A stretch of 64,000 nucleotides of DNA from Durusdinium trenchii (GCA_963970005.1 CAXAMN010029061.1:420283-484282); one strand, 5' to 3'; counted from the stretch's first letter, positions 23,330 through 34,940 are shown. The notes: a model not told the origin generated them from the sequence alone. Program-made: numbers and translations.

Positions 23330-23930
23330 AGAGAGGTGATTATGGTGGTGATGAAGGTGGAGATCGTGGTGATGGTGGTGGCGATGAAGGTGGTGATCAT
23401 GGTGGTGATGGTGGTGGTGGTGATGGTGGTGGTGGTGATGGTGATGGTGATGATAGTGATGGTGATGGTAGTGATGGTGGTGGCCGTGATGGTGGTGGCC
23501 GTGATGGTGGTGATAGTGGTGGTGATAGTGGTGGTGATCGTGGTGGTGATCGTGGTGGTGGCGGTAAGGTGAAGGTAAAGGTGAGGGTGGTGGTGCAGGT
23601 GGTGGTTAAGGTGCAGGTGCAGGTGCAGGTGGTGGTGCAGGTGGTGGTTGTGTAGGTCCAGGTGATGCTGGTGCAGCTGGTGCAGGTGGTGGTGGTGTAG
23701 GTGATGCTGGTGGTGGTGGTGGTGGTGGTGGTGGGGTGCAGTGGTGCAGTGTTGCAGTGGTGCAGTGGTGCAGGTGCAGGCGTGGTGGTGGTGATTGTGT
23801 TGGTGATGGTGATGATGATGGTGGTGGTGATGATGGTGACGATGGTGGTGGTGAGGGTGGTGGTGGTGACGGTGGCGGCGGCGGTGATGATGGTGGTGAT
23901 GATGGTTGTGGAGATGGTGGTGGTGAGCAC
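23330..23930. repeat. GGTGAT/GGTGGT minisatellite
   Basis: Roughly 600 bp of GGTGGTGAT-type units contain a GTGCAG-rich inner block. Open frames in all registers (Gly/Asp, Val/Met, or Pro/Ser/Thr on the - strand) are repeat translations. Confidence 0.9.
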
Positions 23931-24110
23931 TTCAACCTCCACAAAGCATTGCGCTTGCCACAAAACTGCACTTCAAGGTCCAAAAAGTGACGTGCTTGCC
24001 ACGAAATCATACGAAATCTGCACTTCAAGGTCCACAACGTACTGCCACGAAATCTGCGCATCAAGGTTCACAAGTGGTCCAAAAGTCACGATTCACTGCA
24101 CTTGCCACGG
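23928..24110. repeat. Tandem repeat of about 42 bp, abutting the GGTGAT block
   Basis: Four imperfect units have the pattern CTGCACTTCAAGGTCCA followed by TTGCCACGAAAT. Weaker copies extend to about 24,250. Confidence 0.7.
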
Positions 24111-25978
24111 AATGAGAGCACCGAAGACCGCCGCCATGTCCAAAATACTGCAGCACCTGCTACGAAATCTGCGCGACGTAAAAGCCGCCCCAATCTCCTG
24201 CCTGTCACGAAAAGTCGACTTTAGACCACCAAAGCACGAGGTTTTTTGGTGCCTGCCACGTAGACGGATCACCAAGTCTCAAAATGCGCAGCCTCGAGGA
24301 GCCCGCCGCGGCCCACGAGACTCTGTGAGCCTGCGCAGTCGAAATGCACTTCGAAGATTCCGAGGTGAATGGAAGAGCACCTCCTATCACGCACCTGTCC
24401 TTCTACTACCGTCAGAACCCCTCGTGTGGAGTGTGGACACACTGTTTGAGGAAAAAGGTGTTATTTCCCATCCAAAGCCTGCGGCTCAGACAACTAATTG
24501 GGATAGACGCAAGTGCGAGACAAAGACTATGACTATGACACAATTTAATAGTTTGGCAAAACGTCGTGAAAACTCCACAAAAGCTACACGTCCTGAACGG
24601 AAACCGGTCTATCGCGTCTTGCTTTTCGAGTCGATCTGCTTTCAGAAATAACTCATCATGTCTGGAGACGGTTTATGTCTTCGCATGGTCCCTTTCCTTT
24701 GGAGACCGCCTCATCTTTGCCATGGGTGCGGGGTCTTCCTGCACGTCCGATCACTATACACTTTGTTGAATCCACTTGCGTGCTTGGGGACACAAGACTC
24801 GACTACAATACAAGCTACAAATATATATTATAGAATTATATGGCTGTGTATTGGAATAGGGAGACCCTCAAAAACCTCTGGCTATACGAATGGGAGGTCC
24901 CCGTATTGAAATACAAACCTATACTGTATATATAATATACATTAATATATAATAATATATATACATATCTATGTTTATAAATCTAATCGCCATGCGAATT
25001 TCCTCAAAAATCAGACAACCCGGGTTGTCATAAAAAAAAAAGAAACGGATGAAAACATACAGTGCCAGTCTACAACTGGAACCTGGGCAAGAGGCGATTG
25101 ATTTATTAGAGAATTTTGTTGTCGAACAATACCTCGAGATTGGTGCTGATTTTTTATTTGCAAAGCCAGATTTGCAAATCCAAGCACGGGCTTAATCCAC
25201 AGATGCAGAGAGCATGAAGAAACATTTTCTGCAAGTCATGAAGAAACACATGCGTGAGTCGACTTTGTTCCACTCGAACCCGGACTGTCTGATTCTTTAA
25301 GCCTTTTGGCCTTCTCCTTCAAGTCTCCAATTCTTTAGCAGAGGCATTCTGGCTATTGATTCTTTAGAGAATGTCCTTGATTTTTTAGTGCCACTTCTGG
25401 ACCCTGAACCTGGGGGTTCCTAAAGAATTGACAGTCCGGGTGTGAGTGCGAATTTGAAGGGGGAGTAAATATACATACGCAATACCTGTTACTTCGCAAA
25501 GAACTGCACTTTCAGTGAAAGGACTTTTTGATCAGTCCTCTTGTGCTTTGCACTGTTTCAGTCTTTGTGTTCACCACGGGCAAAATCGCTGGAGGTGACA
25601 AATCGGATTGCTGGCAACAAGCCGCTGATCCCATATGTTTGCTGCTGACTCAGCTCTTGCTCAAAAAGTGGAAAGACTTAGGCTTTCAATCTCTCCTGGC
25701 AGTTGGATGCTTCCGACGACATCTTAGCCTTAGCTTGCGTCAATGAAGCCAAGAGGTTGCAAGAAAACCTGCTATGTGGTTTGAACTCTCATCAACGCCT
25801 GTGCCACCTGAGTCGCCTGCTGGGCAGTTCTACGATGCTTTCCAAGAGGCATTGAAATCTCTTGTTTTGCTTGAAAGATGGAAACACAGTTCAAGTTTAG
25901 CAATCACGTAATAAGAAAGCAAGCGCACCGAAAGAGTTGTGCAGCTGACTTTTTCCATGATCGCATCGAGTGAAGGGT
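24111..25978. other. No gene recognised; AT-rich patch
   Basis: Contains decayed copies of the 42-bp unit up to about 24,250 and an AT-rich microsatellite patch at about 24,815-24,975. A + strand open frame at 23.7-24.65 kb is open mainly because it starts in the satellite. No family resemblance. Confidence 0.4.
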
Positions 25979-26296
25979 GGACAGTAGTAGTAAGCAGTAG
26001 TAAGTAGGTAGGTAGGTTGGTAGGTTGGTTGGTAGGTGGGTAGTTAGGTAGTTCGTTAGTTAGGTAGTTAGTTAGTTAGCTAGGTAGCTAGGTAGTTAGG
26101 TGCTAGTAGTAGTAGAAGAAGAAGTAGTAGTAGTAGGAGTAGCAGTAGCAGTAGCAGTAGTTGTTGTTGTTGTTGTCGTAGTCAGTAGTTAGTAGTTAGC
26201 TGTAGGTAGGAGGTAGTACATAATAGTAATGTAGTAGGTAGTAAATAGTAAGAGTAGTTGTAGGAGTAGTAGTAAGAGTAAAAAGAATAGTAGCAC
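25979..26296. repeat. TAG/GTAGTA/TTAGGTAG-type satellite
   Basis: The trinucleotide GTA and the units TAGGTAGT, AGAAGA and TTG occur in succession over about 320 bp. Confidence 0.85.
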
Positions 26297-26867
26297 GAAT
26301 CCGATTTAGTGCCTGGAAGCAACCAGCCTACTCTTACCAACTTCGCTCATTCTGCCCACTGGGCAGCGACAAGAACAAGCTGTCAGGCAGCCTTAGACTC
26401 GACGTGCAACTCCCTTGCAATGTCTGCAGATTCACCTGCCGCTCGCTGAGTTTCTATGGTGTGAGATTCATTGAGCTTGTGTGATGCTTCTACAGTGCTG
26501 AGGCTACCATGCTCAGCAACATCGAGGACAGAAGGAGCAGTGTTTCTGTTTGGTGTGATGAGTGATGCGTTTCAAGTTGGCAACGCACAGCAACAGTAAA
26601 CTTCCAAACATGTCAATCGCAACGGGTGCGACAGCACTTTTGTACAGCACTTTCGTACCTGATCAGTACTTGATCAGGCTGAGTCCAAGCAAACCCCAGG
26701 TGAGCGAGTCGTGCGTTTCTTGACTGCAAATGTCTTGGTGAGAGCTTTAAGGTGTGCAGAAGGAATCATAAACGCCGATTCATGTAGACCAGAAGAGGAG
26801 CACTTTGAACACACCTGAGCAACCAAAAGATGGAAAACCTTTTTAGCCAGGTGCTGCCTCAATATGA

Positions 26868-26875
26868 CTTAGTAT
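26868..26875 (+). repeat. Left 8-bp target-site duplication (CTTAGTAT)
   Basis: CTTAGTAT directly precedes the transposon end and is repeated exactly at 28696-28703. Confidence 0.85.
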
Positions 26876-26919
26876 ATCCCTACCCCCTTAAGCTACTGCC
26901 GGGAGGGGAGACCTCACAA

Positions 26920-27545
26920 AAGTAAGTTACATTTTAGGGTACCCCCCAGGGGGTCAAAAAATGTGAGTTAACCCCCCCCCAGGCACCATCGAAACGGGTA
27001 ACGGGGCGGGGGGCAAAAAAATGTAACTTGTTGCCTGGGACGTGCTTACTTACATTATACCCCCCCCTACTGGGGGTCGGCAGATCGAAGTGGCGGGGGA
27101 TCTGGAAAATGTAACTTGCGACCTGGGAGGCCTGAACTTACATTTTTTTACCCCCCCCCAGGGTGCGTTGGCAGATCGAAGATACGCCAATCACTAAGAA
27201 ATTATTTGGGGGTGGGAGTCACTTAATGAAATATTTTTTCTAAATAAGTAATCAACTAAAAGTACTATTTGGCAACTGTTTGCTGATGCCTCAACACCAA
27301 AGAAAACATAGCCTCCAAAAATGCAGGACCAGGACACAAACAAAAGGTGAGATTTGCAGACGTCAAAAATTGTAACTTACAATTAGTCCACGCATCCAAA
27401 CCCACAGATTTTACAGGGAATACATGGGTTCTGTGAGAAAGTTTGACCTCACAAATTGTAACTTACATTTTGGCCACATGCCCAACTCCCCAGAATTTAC
27501 AAGGAACTGGGGTGTCCCCCTGAGGTACTTACATTTTTGCATACT
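26920..27545. repeat. Left subterminal palindromic repeats
   Basis: At least seven copies of TGTAAGTTACATTTT-type sequence, in both orientations, are mixed with C-runs (CCCCCCCC at about 26,972, 27,061 and 27,151). Confidence 0.75.
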
Positions 27546-27754
27546 GAAAATCACACACGTCCGACCACACGAACCGCAAGCAGGGGGCAAGAAACCAGGG
27601 GATCAAACGGCGTTGAATGTCCTTGTTCTCCTGCCCAATAGAACAGGCAGCCTCTCCTTTATTGTTCTCCAGTATTGTTTATTGTGTATGGAGTGTGATC
27701 CTTTGTTATGTTTGGGTTTCGCTTTGTTGCCTTGCTTTGGGGTCTTCAGTGGGA

Positions 27755-28120
27755 ACATGTATGTTCCTGTTTCTTGGCAGTTTGCTTTGGGTGTGCTTCC
27801 TGTTCTTCTTTGTTGATGATGACTCGGGTTTGTTCCCTCATCTGCTTTGTTTTTGTGTGGCTTGTTGCTGCAGAAGGCAAACATGATGAGTCATCACCAA
27901 CAAAGAATAACAGCCACGCACACAAAGCAAGACCCCAAAGGAAGGATGCCAAAGCAAAACCCACGCATAGCAGAGCATAATCACTGCTATGTTTTTGCCC
28001 TGGCTGCTTGTTCCTTGCTAGAAAGAGCAGATGAGGGAACAGCAGTGGGTCTGAGTCATCATCAACAAAGAAGAACAGGAAACACACCCAGAGCAAACTG
28101 CCAAGAAGCAGGAACATATA
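27755..28120. repeat. Internal inverted repeat of the TIR transposon, arms of about 95 bp
   Basis: The left arm (about 27,757-27,850; contains TTCTTGGCAGTTTGCT and TTCTTCTTTGTTGATGATGA) is the reverse complement of the right arm (about 28,024-28,117; contains TCATCATCAACAAAGAAGAA). A shorter inverted pair (TGCTTTGGGGTCTT near 27,735; AAGACCCCAAAG near 27,930) is nested nearby. The short open frames here are by-products of the repeat. Confidence 0.8.
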
Positions 28121-28489
28121 CTACCCTCTGGTGAGTAAGGATTTGTGTGTGTATTGTGGGCACAGGAACTCCTAACACATGTGTTTGCAGACAGGTGGAT
28201 GTACATAAAAAAAATGTCCACGAAGCATATGTGGCGGGCATATGAGTAAGGAGTTGTGTATGGAAGACCCCCCCGGCCAAAAAGAATTATTTAAAACACA
28301 TATGATATATATTTGATATATCTGTTTTTCAGTCCAAAAAATGCAAATGATGCAGCCGGCCGCGGGCAGCATCATTCAACTTGATGGCTGACGGCTGACA
28401 TGTTTGGGCAGGCATTTCCTTGAAATGCCGCATTTGACCGTGCGGGACGTGGTCGTGAGCAGAAATTATTGTGGGGATGGGGGGGGTCC

Positions 28490-28665
28490 AAAAATGTAAG
28501 CGCGCCACCGTGCCTCAAAAATGTAACTTACATTTTTGAGGTCTTTCCCCGGAAAATCACCCATGAGGCCTCAAAAATGTAAGTTACCTTTTTTCAGGCC
28601 ACCTCAAAGTTAATATAATTACATTTTTTGAGGCCCTCCGCGCAGGAAAATGTAACTTACAATTT
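28490..28665. repeat. Right subterminal palindromic repeats
   Basis: Contains CCTCAAAAATGTAACTTAC...GAGG palindromes and variants, mirror images of the left cluster. Confidence 0.75.
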
Positions 28666-28695
28666 TCGACGTCCCCCTCAGGAAGGGGTAGGGAT

Positions 28696-28703
28696 CTTAG
28701 TAT
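28696..28703 (+). repeat. Right 8-bp target-site duplication (CTTAGTAT)
   Basis: An exact match to 26868-26875. Confidence 0.85.
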
Positions 28704-31700
28704 GATTTATTTGATTTGAATCCTGTTTGACCGATGGGGTTTAACTCTTTCGTGGGCTGAGCATGCCAACTGTGATTTCAATAGAGTTGAGTAAAGCTGA
28801 GGGCATCCGAGTTTTGGCAGAGCTCTTCAACAAGATGGTTGTATTCCTTCACTAGTTAGTACATACATGTACATACTCGTACCTCAAAATTGGTTCTTTC
28901 TTGGCAGTGCCTACGTTTCTCCCCAGCGCCAAGCTAAGCAAACCTCTGACGGCAAGAAACATGGACAGTTCACGCTTTGGTTTAGGGAGCTCGTTGTTCA
29001 AGACGCTGCGTTTTGCCTAGCAAGGGCATGTGGGGAACACCCCAAAACACCAACAGCTTCAGGTGGCCCAAACACTGAGACCTGATAGATACCAATCACT
29101 CATGCCAAGCCACATGTTGCAGGAGGCCGCATCGATGCTTTAAATTTGCAAAACATCGGTTTGGCTAAACAAGGGGATTTTGTCGGCCACTCGCATCACT
29201 AGAAAAGCGTGCGTCATTTGTCCAGTCAGGTGACCTGGAATTGTCGGGTCTTGCTTCGGGCCTGCTTCTTAGATTAGCAGCGTAGCTTTGCCCGCCACTG
29301 TGGTTAGCTAAAGCGGCAGTTGTCCAATGCATTGCCGCATTTTGGACTGCTCGGGATTCGTGGTAGTTCATGGTGCCCTTGGTCCCGCCAGCGCCGCATT
29401 GTAGTTGCCAAGCTGGTGCTTCTTGAGGCTTTCGTGCGCAGCCTTAGTCCTCAATTGACAGGCTTTGGGTATGTGCATCATTCTGTATGTGTGTGTGTCA
29501 CTGTGTCGCACCCCGGTCCCAGGGGGCACCTTTCTATACTTGTAGTGTTCTTTTTCAGCTAATGCAGGGGCGTGTGCCACTCTCGTCCTACCACACGCAA
29601 CGCAGTAAGCTGTGGGCGCTACGTATTCGCCGCTGAACCACACTGGAGATCATGTTCCCTCGCCAGAACTTTATCGAAGTGTGACCTGCTGCATCTTGCC
29701 ACGTGGGTATGCAGCGTGATCCCCGCAAGGGGCGCCGAAGCCAGCTTGAGAGATATTTTCCGCTTTTCACGGGTTTGCCGCTTTCTGCTCAGCCAATGTT
29801 CACGAATCTTCTGAAGTTGTACTGACGAGTTCACCGTGACTCCTCACTGGACTTCTGATTTTCAGTTCATTTTTGATGATAGCATGCTTCCATTCAGCGA
29901 CAGATGTGCGTGTCACTACACGTATCTTTCTCTTTTGCCCGCTTCTTTTTGCTCTTTCTGTCATTCTTTTTTCTTTTTCTACAGGCTTTGCGAGGTGGCT
30001 CTTCAGGTTTTTGACACCTTAAATTGCCGTTCCCTCGGCACCTTTGCTCGACAGATGTGCGTGTATACACCTATCTTTCTCTCTTGCCCTCTTCTTTCGC
30101 TCTTTCTCTCTTTCTTTCTCTCTCTCTCTCTTTTTCTACAGGCTGTTTAGGTTGCTATTCAAGCGTTTGACATTGGAACGCCGCTCTGCGGCCATTTGTG
30201 TGTGTGGGTCACACCCCGGCCCCCAGTGTTCCTTTTCAGCCAATGCAGCCGTGTGGCGCTCTCGTCCTACCACACACAACGAAGCTGTGGGCGAGAGTGG
30301 GAAGCAGGGACTGATCATCCCTGCGTACCTGCGACTTCTGAACTTTTGTACAAGCTGTGTCACCCATCTTCCCCACCACCACCGAGCTGCGGTTTCTTCG
30401 CTGAGTCTCGCGCGTGTGTTCTCAGCTGCTGACTACTTTTGTTGAAGCACCTTCAAGCGCTCTGACTTTTCACCTTTCGGTTCTGCAGTAACCACAGGAA
30501 CTTTCTATCGAAGTGTGTCAAACCCTGCTCCCAAGGGTACTTCACACCAGCTCTGTCTTGCTGTGGACGAGACCGGAATTCATATAGCCGTTTCACCGCG
30601 CCTACTTACTTCTTATTTTCAGTTTTAGTAGGAGGGGTCAGAGGGATGTCCAGATGTGGCCTTTGCCAACGAAGCTCCACACTGGATGATCAGGAAAACA
30701 TACGCGATACAGCCAATTGTGCTCGGTGTTTGGGCGCAGGTATACTTTTTTTGGGACGTTTGCACAGGGCTTGACAGGTCGGTGTCTTTTGCGAAGTTGG
30801 TAGTTTAATGCACCTCAGGTTTTTGTTCTTTGCTCTTGCAAGCTTCCTTCTAAGTGTATTCGCAGCATCGTCCACGGTTGTACTTTGTGGTTCCAATTTT
30901 GGGCGCCATATCATACTCCCTTCAGAGGAGTGATGCTTGGCTGACACCCTGCGACCCTCAAGCACGCTCACGCTCAATGCGCTGATTCCCTTGCAAGCTG
31001 GCCGCGTTTCCGCAGACTTCGACCTTACTTGCAATCCGCCCCAAGCTAAGCCTTCATCCAGCACCGTGAGCCTTGTTTCACCGCCAAATCTCTCACGCAA
31101 CTTCAGCAACCCCAGGGCGCAGACCAGTTCATGCCTTTTGTTGTCTTCAGCATTATTTCCGCGGCGGCTTGGCCACAACGCTACAAACGGGGATTCAGAA
31201 ACATCGTCCATTTGAAACACAAGAAGCAGTTGCTAAACGGCTGCGCGATTCTCTCCTATTACCAGTACTGGCCTATGGCCTCCTCTTCCGCGCAACTTCC
31301 CCAGCACTTGACATCGTGCTTCTTCAACTACTTCCACAACGTCCCGGACAATTGTCCATTCCTCAACTCTGCAACTCTGGCACCTTTCCACTTCTACCTC
31401 ACCACCAGCCCCGCTTCCATCCACTTGCACGCAAGCAATGACGATTTGGTGAGATGTTCCAGTCCCACAGTGACCGCCTGATCGCACGTACGACTCCTCG
31501 ACTCACCATTGACACACATTAAGCAATGTAAATTAAGCAACTAGCAACCCTTTTCAGCCCTCACACATTGGACGACATCACCGTCGCCGTCCAACACAAA
31601 GAACACTGGACACGCGCTGGAATCGGATCGCAAGTATCTCCAGCTATCACACTCATCGAACATTCCTGGCACCAATTCTATTCCTCACTCCTTGACCACA

Positions 31701-33565
31701 CCCAGTAGCACTTTACCTACTACCCCTGAGCCCTACTTTAAAAACAGCCGCTTCACTGCTTTCAAGTAACATTTTCTTCTCCTCGGGTTCAACATCAACA
31801 CAGTCACGCGAACCATCACTTACATACAACCTGCCTCATTGCGGAAGATTCGCGATCATCCTTCTGCTGGTTCTACCCGCCTGCGCTTGTCGGGATCATC
31901 CACGCGACGCGAGCCTACAGTCCCTACAGTCACCCCACCCCGAGGAACAAACATTTTGCTTCTCCTGAGCGCCGACGTACCGTATGCCGTATACCTGTCC
32001 GTGTCACACCCTGTTACTAAGTCTTTAAGGGACTCTCACAGGCAAGCTTCTTCTTTTTCCTAGCCAGTTACGTCTCTAGCCACTTATGCTACGGAAATTC
32101 GGTGGATGGGTTAATGGGCGCGTGAACCTGTACCTGCTTGAAGGTCGTTGGCGCAAAACTGTTTCCACCTGTTGTTTGTTCATTATAATATTTGCTACGT
32201 TTCCAGGCTTCAGGTCGTTCCTAATTACAGCAAAGTGGTGATGCATTCGTTGGGCCATCTCCACAACCTCTGCTCTTGAGAGCTCTCATTCTAAGTGTGT
32301 GCGTGTGAGTGCGCGCAGTTCTTTGTGGTTTTGATCTATTATTGCGTTGACACGATGGACAAAACTTTTTTGAGCTTTCAAGTTGCCAGGCCCTGGCGCG
32401 TGCACCAACAGTAACCCTCCCATCAAGCCGCCTTGGCAGGCAGATATGGAATTTAGGTCCAAGGATGAAGGTCCAGGAAGGTCTTTTCAGTGTGCTGGCA
32501 ATCGACAATCGAGTCAGGCTACTGATTGCACTTGCGACGCTGAGACAATCACCATGGCGCAGGTGCAATTAGATTGGCTGTAACAGAAAGTACAGACCTT
32601 CCTGCAACGCATCCTTTTGGCGAACGTTGCAAAAAATTGTCGACGGCATTGCTGCCTCACCTCGCAAAGGCCACATCCTTCCGGACGTTGTGCGGCTCAA
32701 TGGCAGCAGGAACGACGGGAAAAGTATGGAGACATGAAGCATATGGCAAGCCTCAATATTTATTAAATTCGATCGCCAGCCGATGGGCGCCCAGAGCCTG
32801 CAGGGGGAGAGCGAAAAAAAGATGCGTCGCAAAAATAGTGAAAATGTGTGGTTTTTGGAGTGTGGTGCGAGTGATGTGATTGACGCCTAGTGCATCATGA
32901 GTTGCTCAAATGGCTGGGGAGAAGGGGACAACGTGTCAGCGGGAGCAGCGCGAAAATGAGACGTGCCTCTCACCTCTCAGGACTCTCTGTTTTCTTGTGG
33001 CTAATACGAGTGGAACGCAAGAAACGATGTCACCCGTAGAGGAGTGAAGAGGGCTGTCAACTGGATGAAAAAGGGCACCGCTCAGAGCTATCCAAGGTAG
33101 TTGGGCTTTGGACAAGGGATGTTCATGTTGAGGACAGATAACGTGACAGGAAAAGCTGTCGCGAGCTCACCAGGAAAGTGAGATGTGCGTTTCTCAGCCC
33201 TCTGTCTTCCTGCTTTTAAGAGTGGAAAGGAGCGCCAGAAACGATGCCACCTCGACAGGGAATAATTGTGAAAGACTGGACTTCAACACCCGGACAAAAC
33301 CTAACAAATAATATGGGCAGGCGAAGCATGAGCGCATGTTGTTCTTTCGAAGTGTTTTTTGTGACCGAAAGTCCCGACTGACGTGGAACAATGCGCTGTT
33401 CGACTGCTGTCACAAGCATGAGGCAGAGAGGCGCAAAGTCTCGCATTGAGGGTAAATATATGATAGGCCCGATAGGCTCTATTTACACTAGATGAAGGCC
33501 AGATCCTATAATGCCAACTCTGGATATTTAAACCACCCCCCCCTCCACCTCCCCTGAATAATCTG
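28704..33565. other. No gene recognised, apart from local duplications
   Basis: 4.9 kb without a supportable gene. It contains duplicated segments around 29.47-30.3 kb (separate entry), a pyrimidine-rich stretch at 30,070-30,140, and many short frames without family resemblance. The - strand frame 31,233-31,487 (Val/Glu/Arg-rich) and the overlapping + strand frames are mutually exclusive, and I cannot choose between them. Confidence 0.4.
29475..30295 (+). repeat. Two interleaved local duplications
   Basis: One unit of about 110 bp occurs at about 29,480-29,600 and 30,190-30,295 (shared: CTCTCGTCCTACCACAC, AAGCTGTGGGCG). A second unit of about 145 bp is tandemly duplicated at about 29,900-30,045 and 30,050-30,195 (shared: CGACAGATGTGCGTGT, TTTTTCTACAGGCT). 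Each copy of the second unit carries a polypyrimidine tract followed by CTACAG, which resembles an intron 3' end. Confidence 0.7.
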
Positions 33566-33727
33566 CTCAGGGAGTGGTGGTAGTGGTAGTGGTAGTGGTA
33601 GGAGTAGGAGTTGTCGCAGCAGCTACTAGCAGTAGCAGCAGCTACTAGCAGTAGCAGTAGCAGTAGCAGCAGCAGCAGCAGCAGGAGTAGGAGTTGGAGT
33701 AGGAGTAGTAGTAGTAGTAGTAGTACG
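33566..33727. repeat. GTA/GCA trinucleotide satellite
   Basis: GGTAGT, AGCAGC and AGTAGT units span about 160 bp. Serine-run and leucine-run frames are artefacts of the repeat. Confidence 0.85.
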
Positions 33728-34231
33728 CAAATTGGGGGGAACCAACCACCAATACTACTTTTAATTTGTGCCATTTTCGGCGGATTGATGGGAGGTTTAT
33801 TAATCGTGACTTTGCGCCATACGTAACGCCTGGATCAACTCTACGAAAGGCGGGCGCTCTTGGACATGTATAGCTCAGTGGTGAGGATTACGCCCACAAA
33901 TATTCTCCTGAGTTCTCTGGACGCAGAATGAGATTCTAGCAAGCGCAGGGTCTCTACGCTTCTGACGGTAACTGGATAGACGCACCTGGTTAGCCTGGTC
34001 AACTCCCTGCGCGATCGTTCCTGCACTTCGTCCTTTTAGCGGCGTGTTCAAGCTGAAAAAGGGCACCCCTAAACAGAAAGTGGTTTGGCTTCACCCCGTG
34101 ACCGCATTGATGTCTTCTTATGGAGGCTGGCTTTCGCCTCCTCCCTTCAGATGCCTATAGTGCTTAGGGCAGGCTTGGTGTAGGCGGCTATTCATTCAGC
34201 ACATGGTCTTTGCACAAATCTCATGGTGACG

Positions 34232-34260
34232 TTTTGGCTCAAGGCTAGCTTTAGCCAAAA
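34232..34260. other. Palindrome with spliced-leader-like arms
   Basis: TTTTGGCTCAAG is followed by a 5-nt loop and CTTTAGCCAAAA, giving a 12-bp stem with one mismatch. The left arm equals the last 12 nt of the dinoflagellate spliced leader (DinoSL). It lies about 80 bp upstream of the ATG of the DIRS-like element. The SL match upstream of these 12 nt is poor, so this may be chance. Confidence 0.4.
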
Positions 34261-34320
34261 TAGCTTTGTGGAGTGAAACTCTAAGAGGGAACCTCTCTGC
34301 TCAGCTTTTGTCTTGTGGTC

Positions 34321-34534
34321 ATGGATGACCTTTCGGTGGTGCAGGTTTGGCGTGAGATCAATGGAGTCACAGATGATGGTGATTTTGCATTTTTCTTCAG
34401 TGCACTTGAGGAGGCTAAGCAAGAGGTGGGCGACCTCATTGCCTTTGCCTGGCAACAAGCTCGGCAGCAAGCCGAAGGGGGAGTGGACAAGGTTGTCCAA
34501 GCCATGTTGGCTCGGGAGGCAAACCCTACCCATA
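34321..34534 (+). pseudogene. DIRS-like element, N-terminal coding segment, cut by insertion
   Basis: The ATG-initiated frame of 71 codons (MDDLSVVQVWREINGV..., helical and acidic) is interrupted after ANPTH by the GGCCGG end of the inserted 11.45-kb element. The coding frame on the far side starts LGSPLDPQVKPPAP at 45990 and runs into the recombinase-like region. I infer that these were one ORF before the insertion. Confidence 0.6.
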
Positions 34535-34550
34535 GGCCGGTTCCTACTTA
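34535..34550 (+). repeat. Left terminal inverted repeat of the 11.45-kb element
   Basis: GGCCGGTTCCTACTTA. It differs by one base from the inverted right end. Confidence 0.8.
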
Positions 34551-34700
34551 ATCTACATCAAGTAACTTAGCGCTACTTAACCTACTTAGAACCTACTTAT
34601 GTTGAACTAAAATTCAATACTAAAATGAATGATTTTTAAGTAGGTTACAAGTAACTTATAAGTAGAAATAAGTAGAACTAAGTAGAAATAAGTAGAACTG
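34541..34700. repeat. Left subterminal CTACTTA/TAAGTAG array
   Basis: About a dozen CTACTTA, TAAGTAG or AAGTAGA heptamers. The first half is in CTACTTA orientation and the second half in TAAGTAG orientation, so the array can fold back. Subterminal arrays of this type usually bind transposase. Confidence 0.8.
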
Positions 34701-34940
34701 GTTTGACATGTTTGTTTCTCAAGTTTTTATGAGAACTACATGTAAAAGTATGATTTTATCACTTTTTTAGAAGAAAAAATGAAAAATTGAGCCAAACAAA
34801 CTATAGCGGACACACCGCTGCATAGCGGACACACCGCTGAATCCACTAGAATGTGTTTCATGTGCATATGAACCAAAAGCTTGCGCTCAAGTGATACCAT
34901 CTGTTTTGCTGATACCATCTGATACGCCTCTGGTTGGGAC

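Larger units (their letters stand above)
26876..28695. mobile_element. 1,820-bp non-autonomous TIR transposon with 8-bp target duplication
   Basis: The ends are inverted: ATCCCTACCCC at 26876-26886 and GGGGTAGGGAT at 28685-28695. Perfect 8-bp duplications, CTTAGTAT, lie immediately outside. Inside the ends are arrays of a palindromic motif (AAAATGTAACTTACATTTT and variants) at about 26,920-27,540 and 28,490-28,665, the layout of transposase-binding subterminal repeats. No transposase frame is present. An 8-bp duplication fits hAT, P, Merlin or some Mutator-like groups; the terminal bases match none of these clearly, so the superfamily is open. The perfect duplication implies fairly recent insertion. 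Confidence 0.85.

Noticed and set aside
23397..24651. Long open frames through the GGTGAT satellite on both strands
   Set aside because: The frames are open because the repeat lacks stops in every register. The composition is pure repeat and no family motif is present.
27617..28117. Protein with repeated LLFVDDDS-like segments
   Set aside because: It arises from the inverted and tandem repeat units inside the transposon and occurs in both strands.
26876..28695. Assigning the TIR transposon to hAT
   Set aside because: The 8-bp duplication alone is not diagnostic, and ATCCCTACCCC is not a typical hAT end.
31131..31487. Coding frames on both strands at 31.1-31.5 kb
   Set aside because: The opposed frames overlap fully, neither has a recognisable motif, and the - strand Val/Glu/Arg bias may be compositional.
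33868..33910. tRNA-like A box (TAGCTCAGTGGT)
   Set aside because: No B box (GGTTCGANNCC) or cloverleaf arms at the expected distance.
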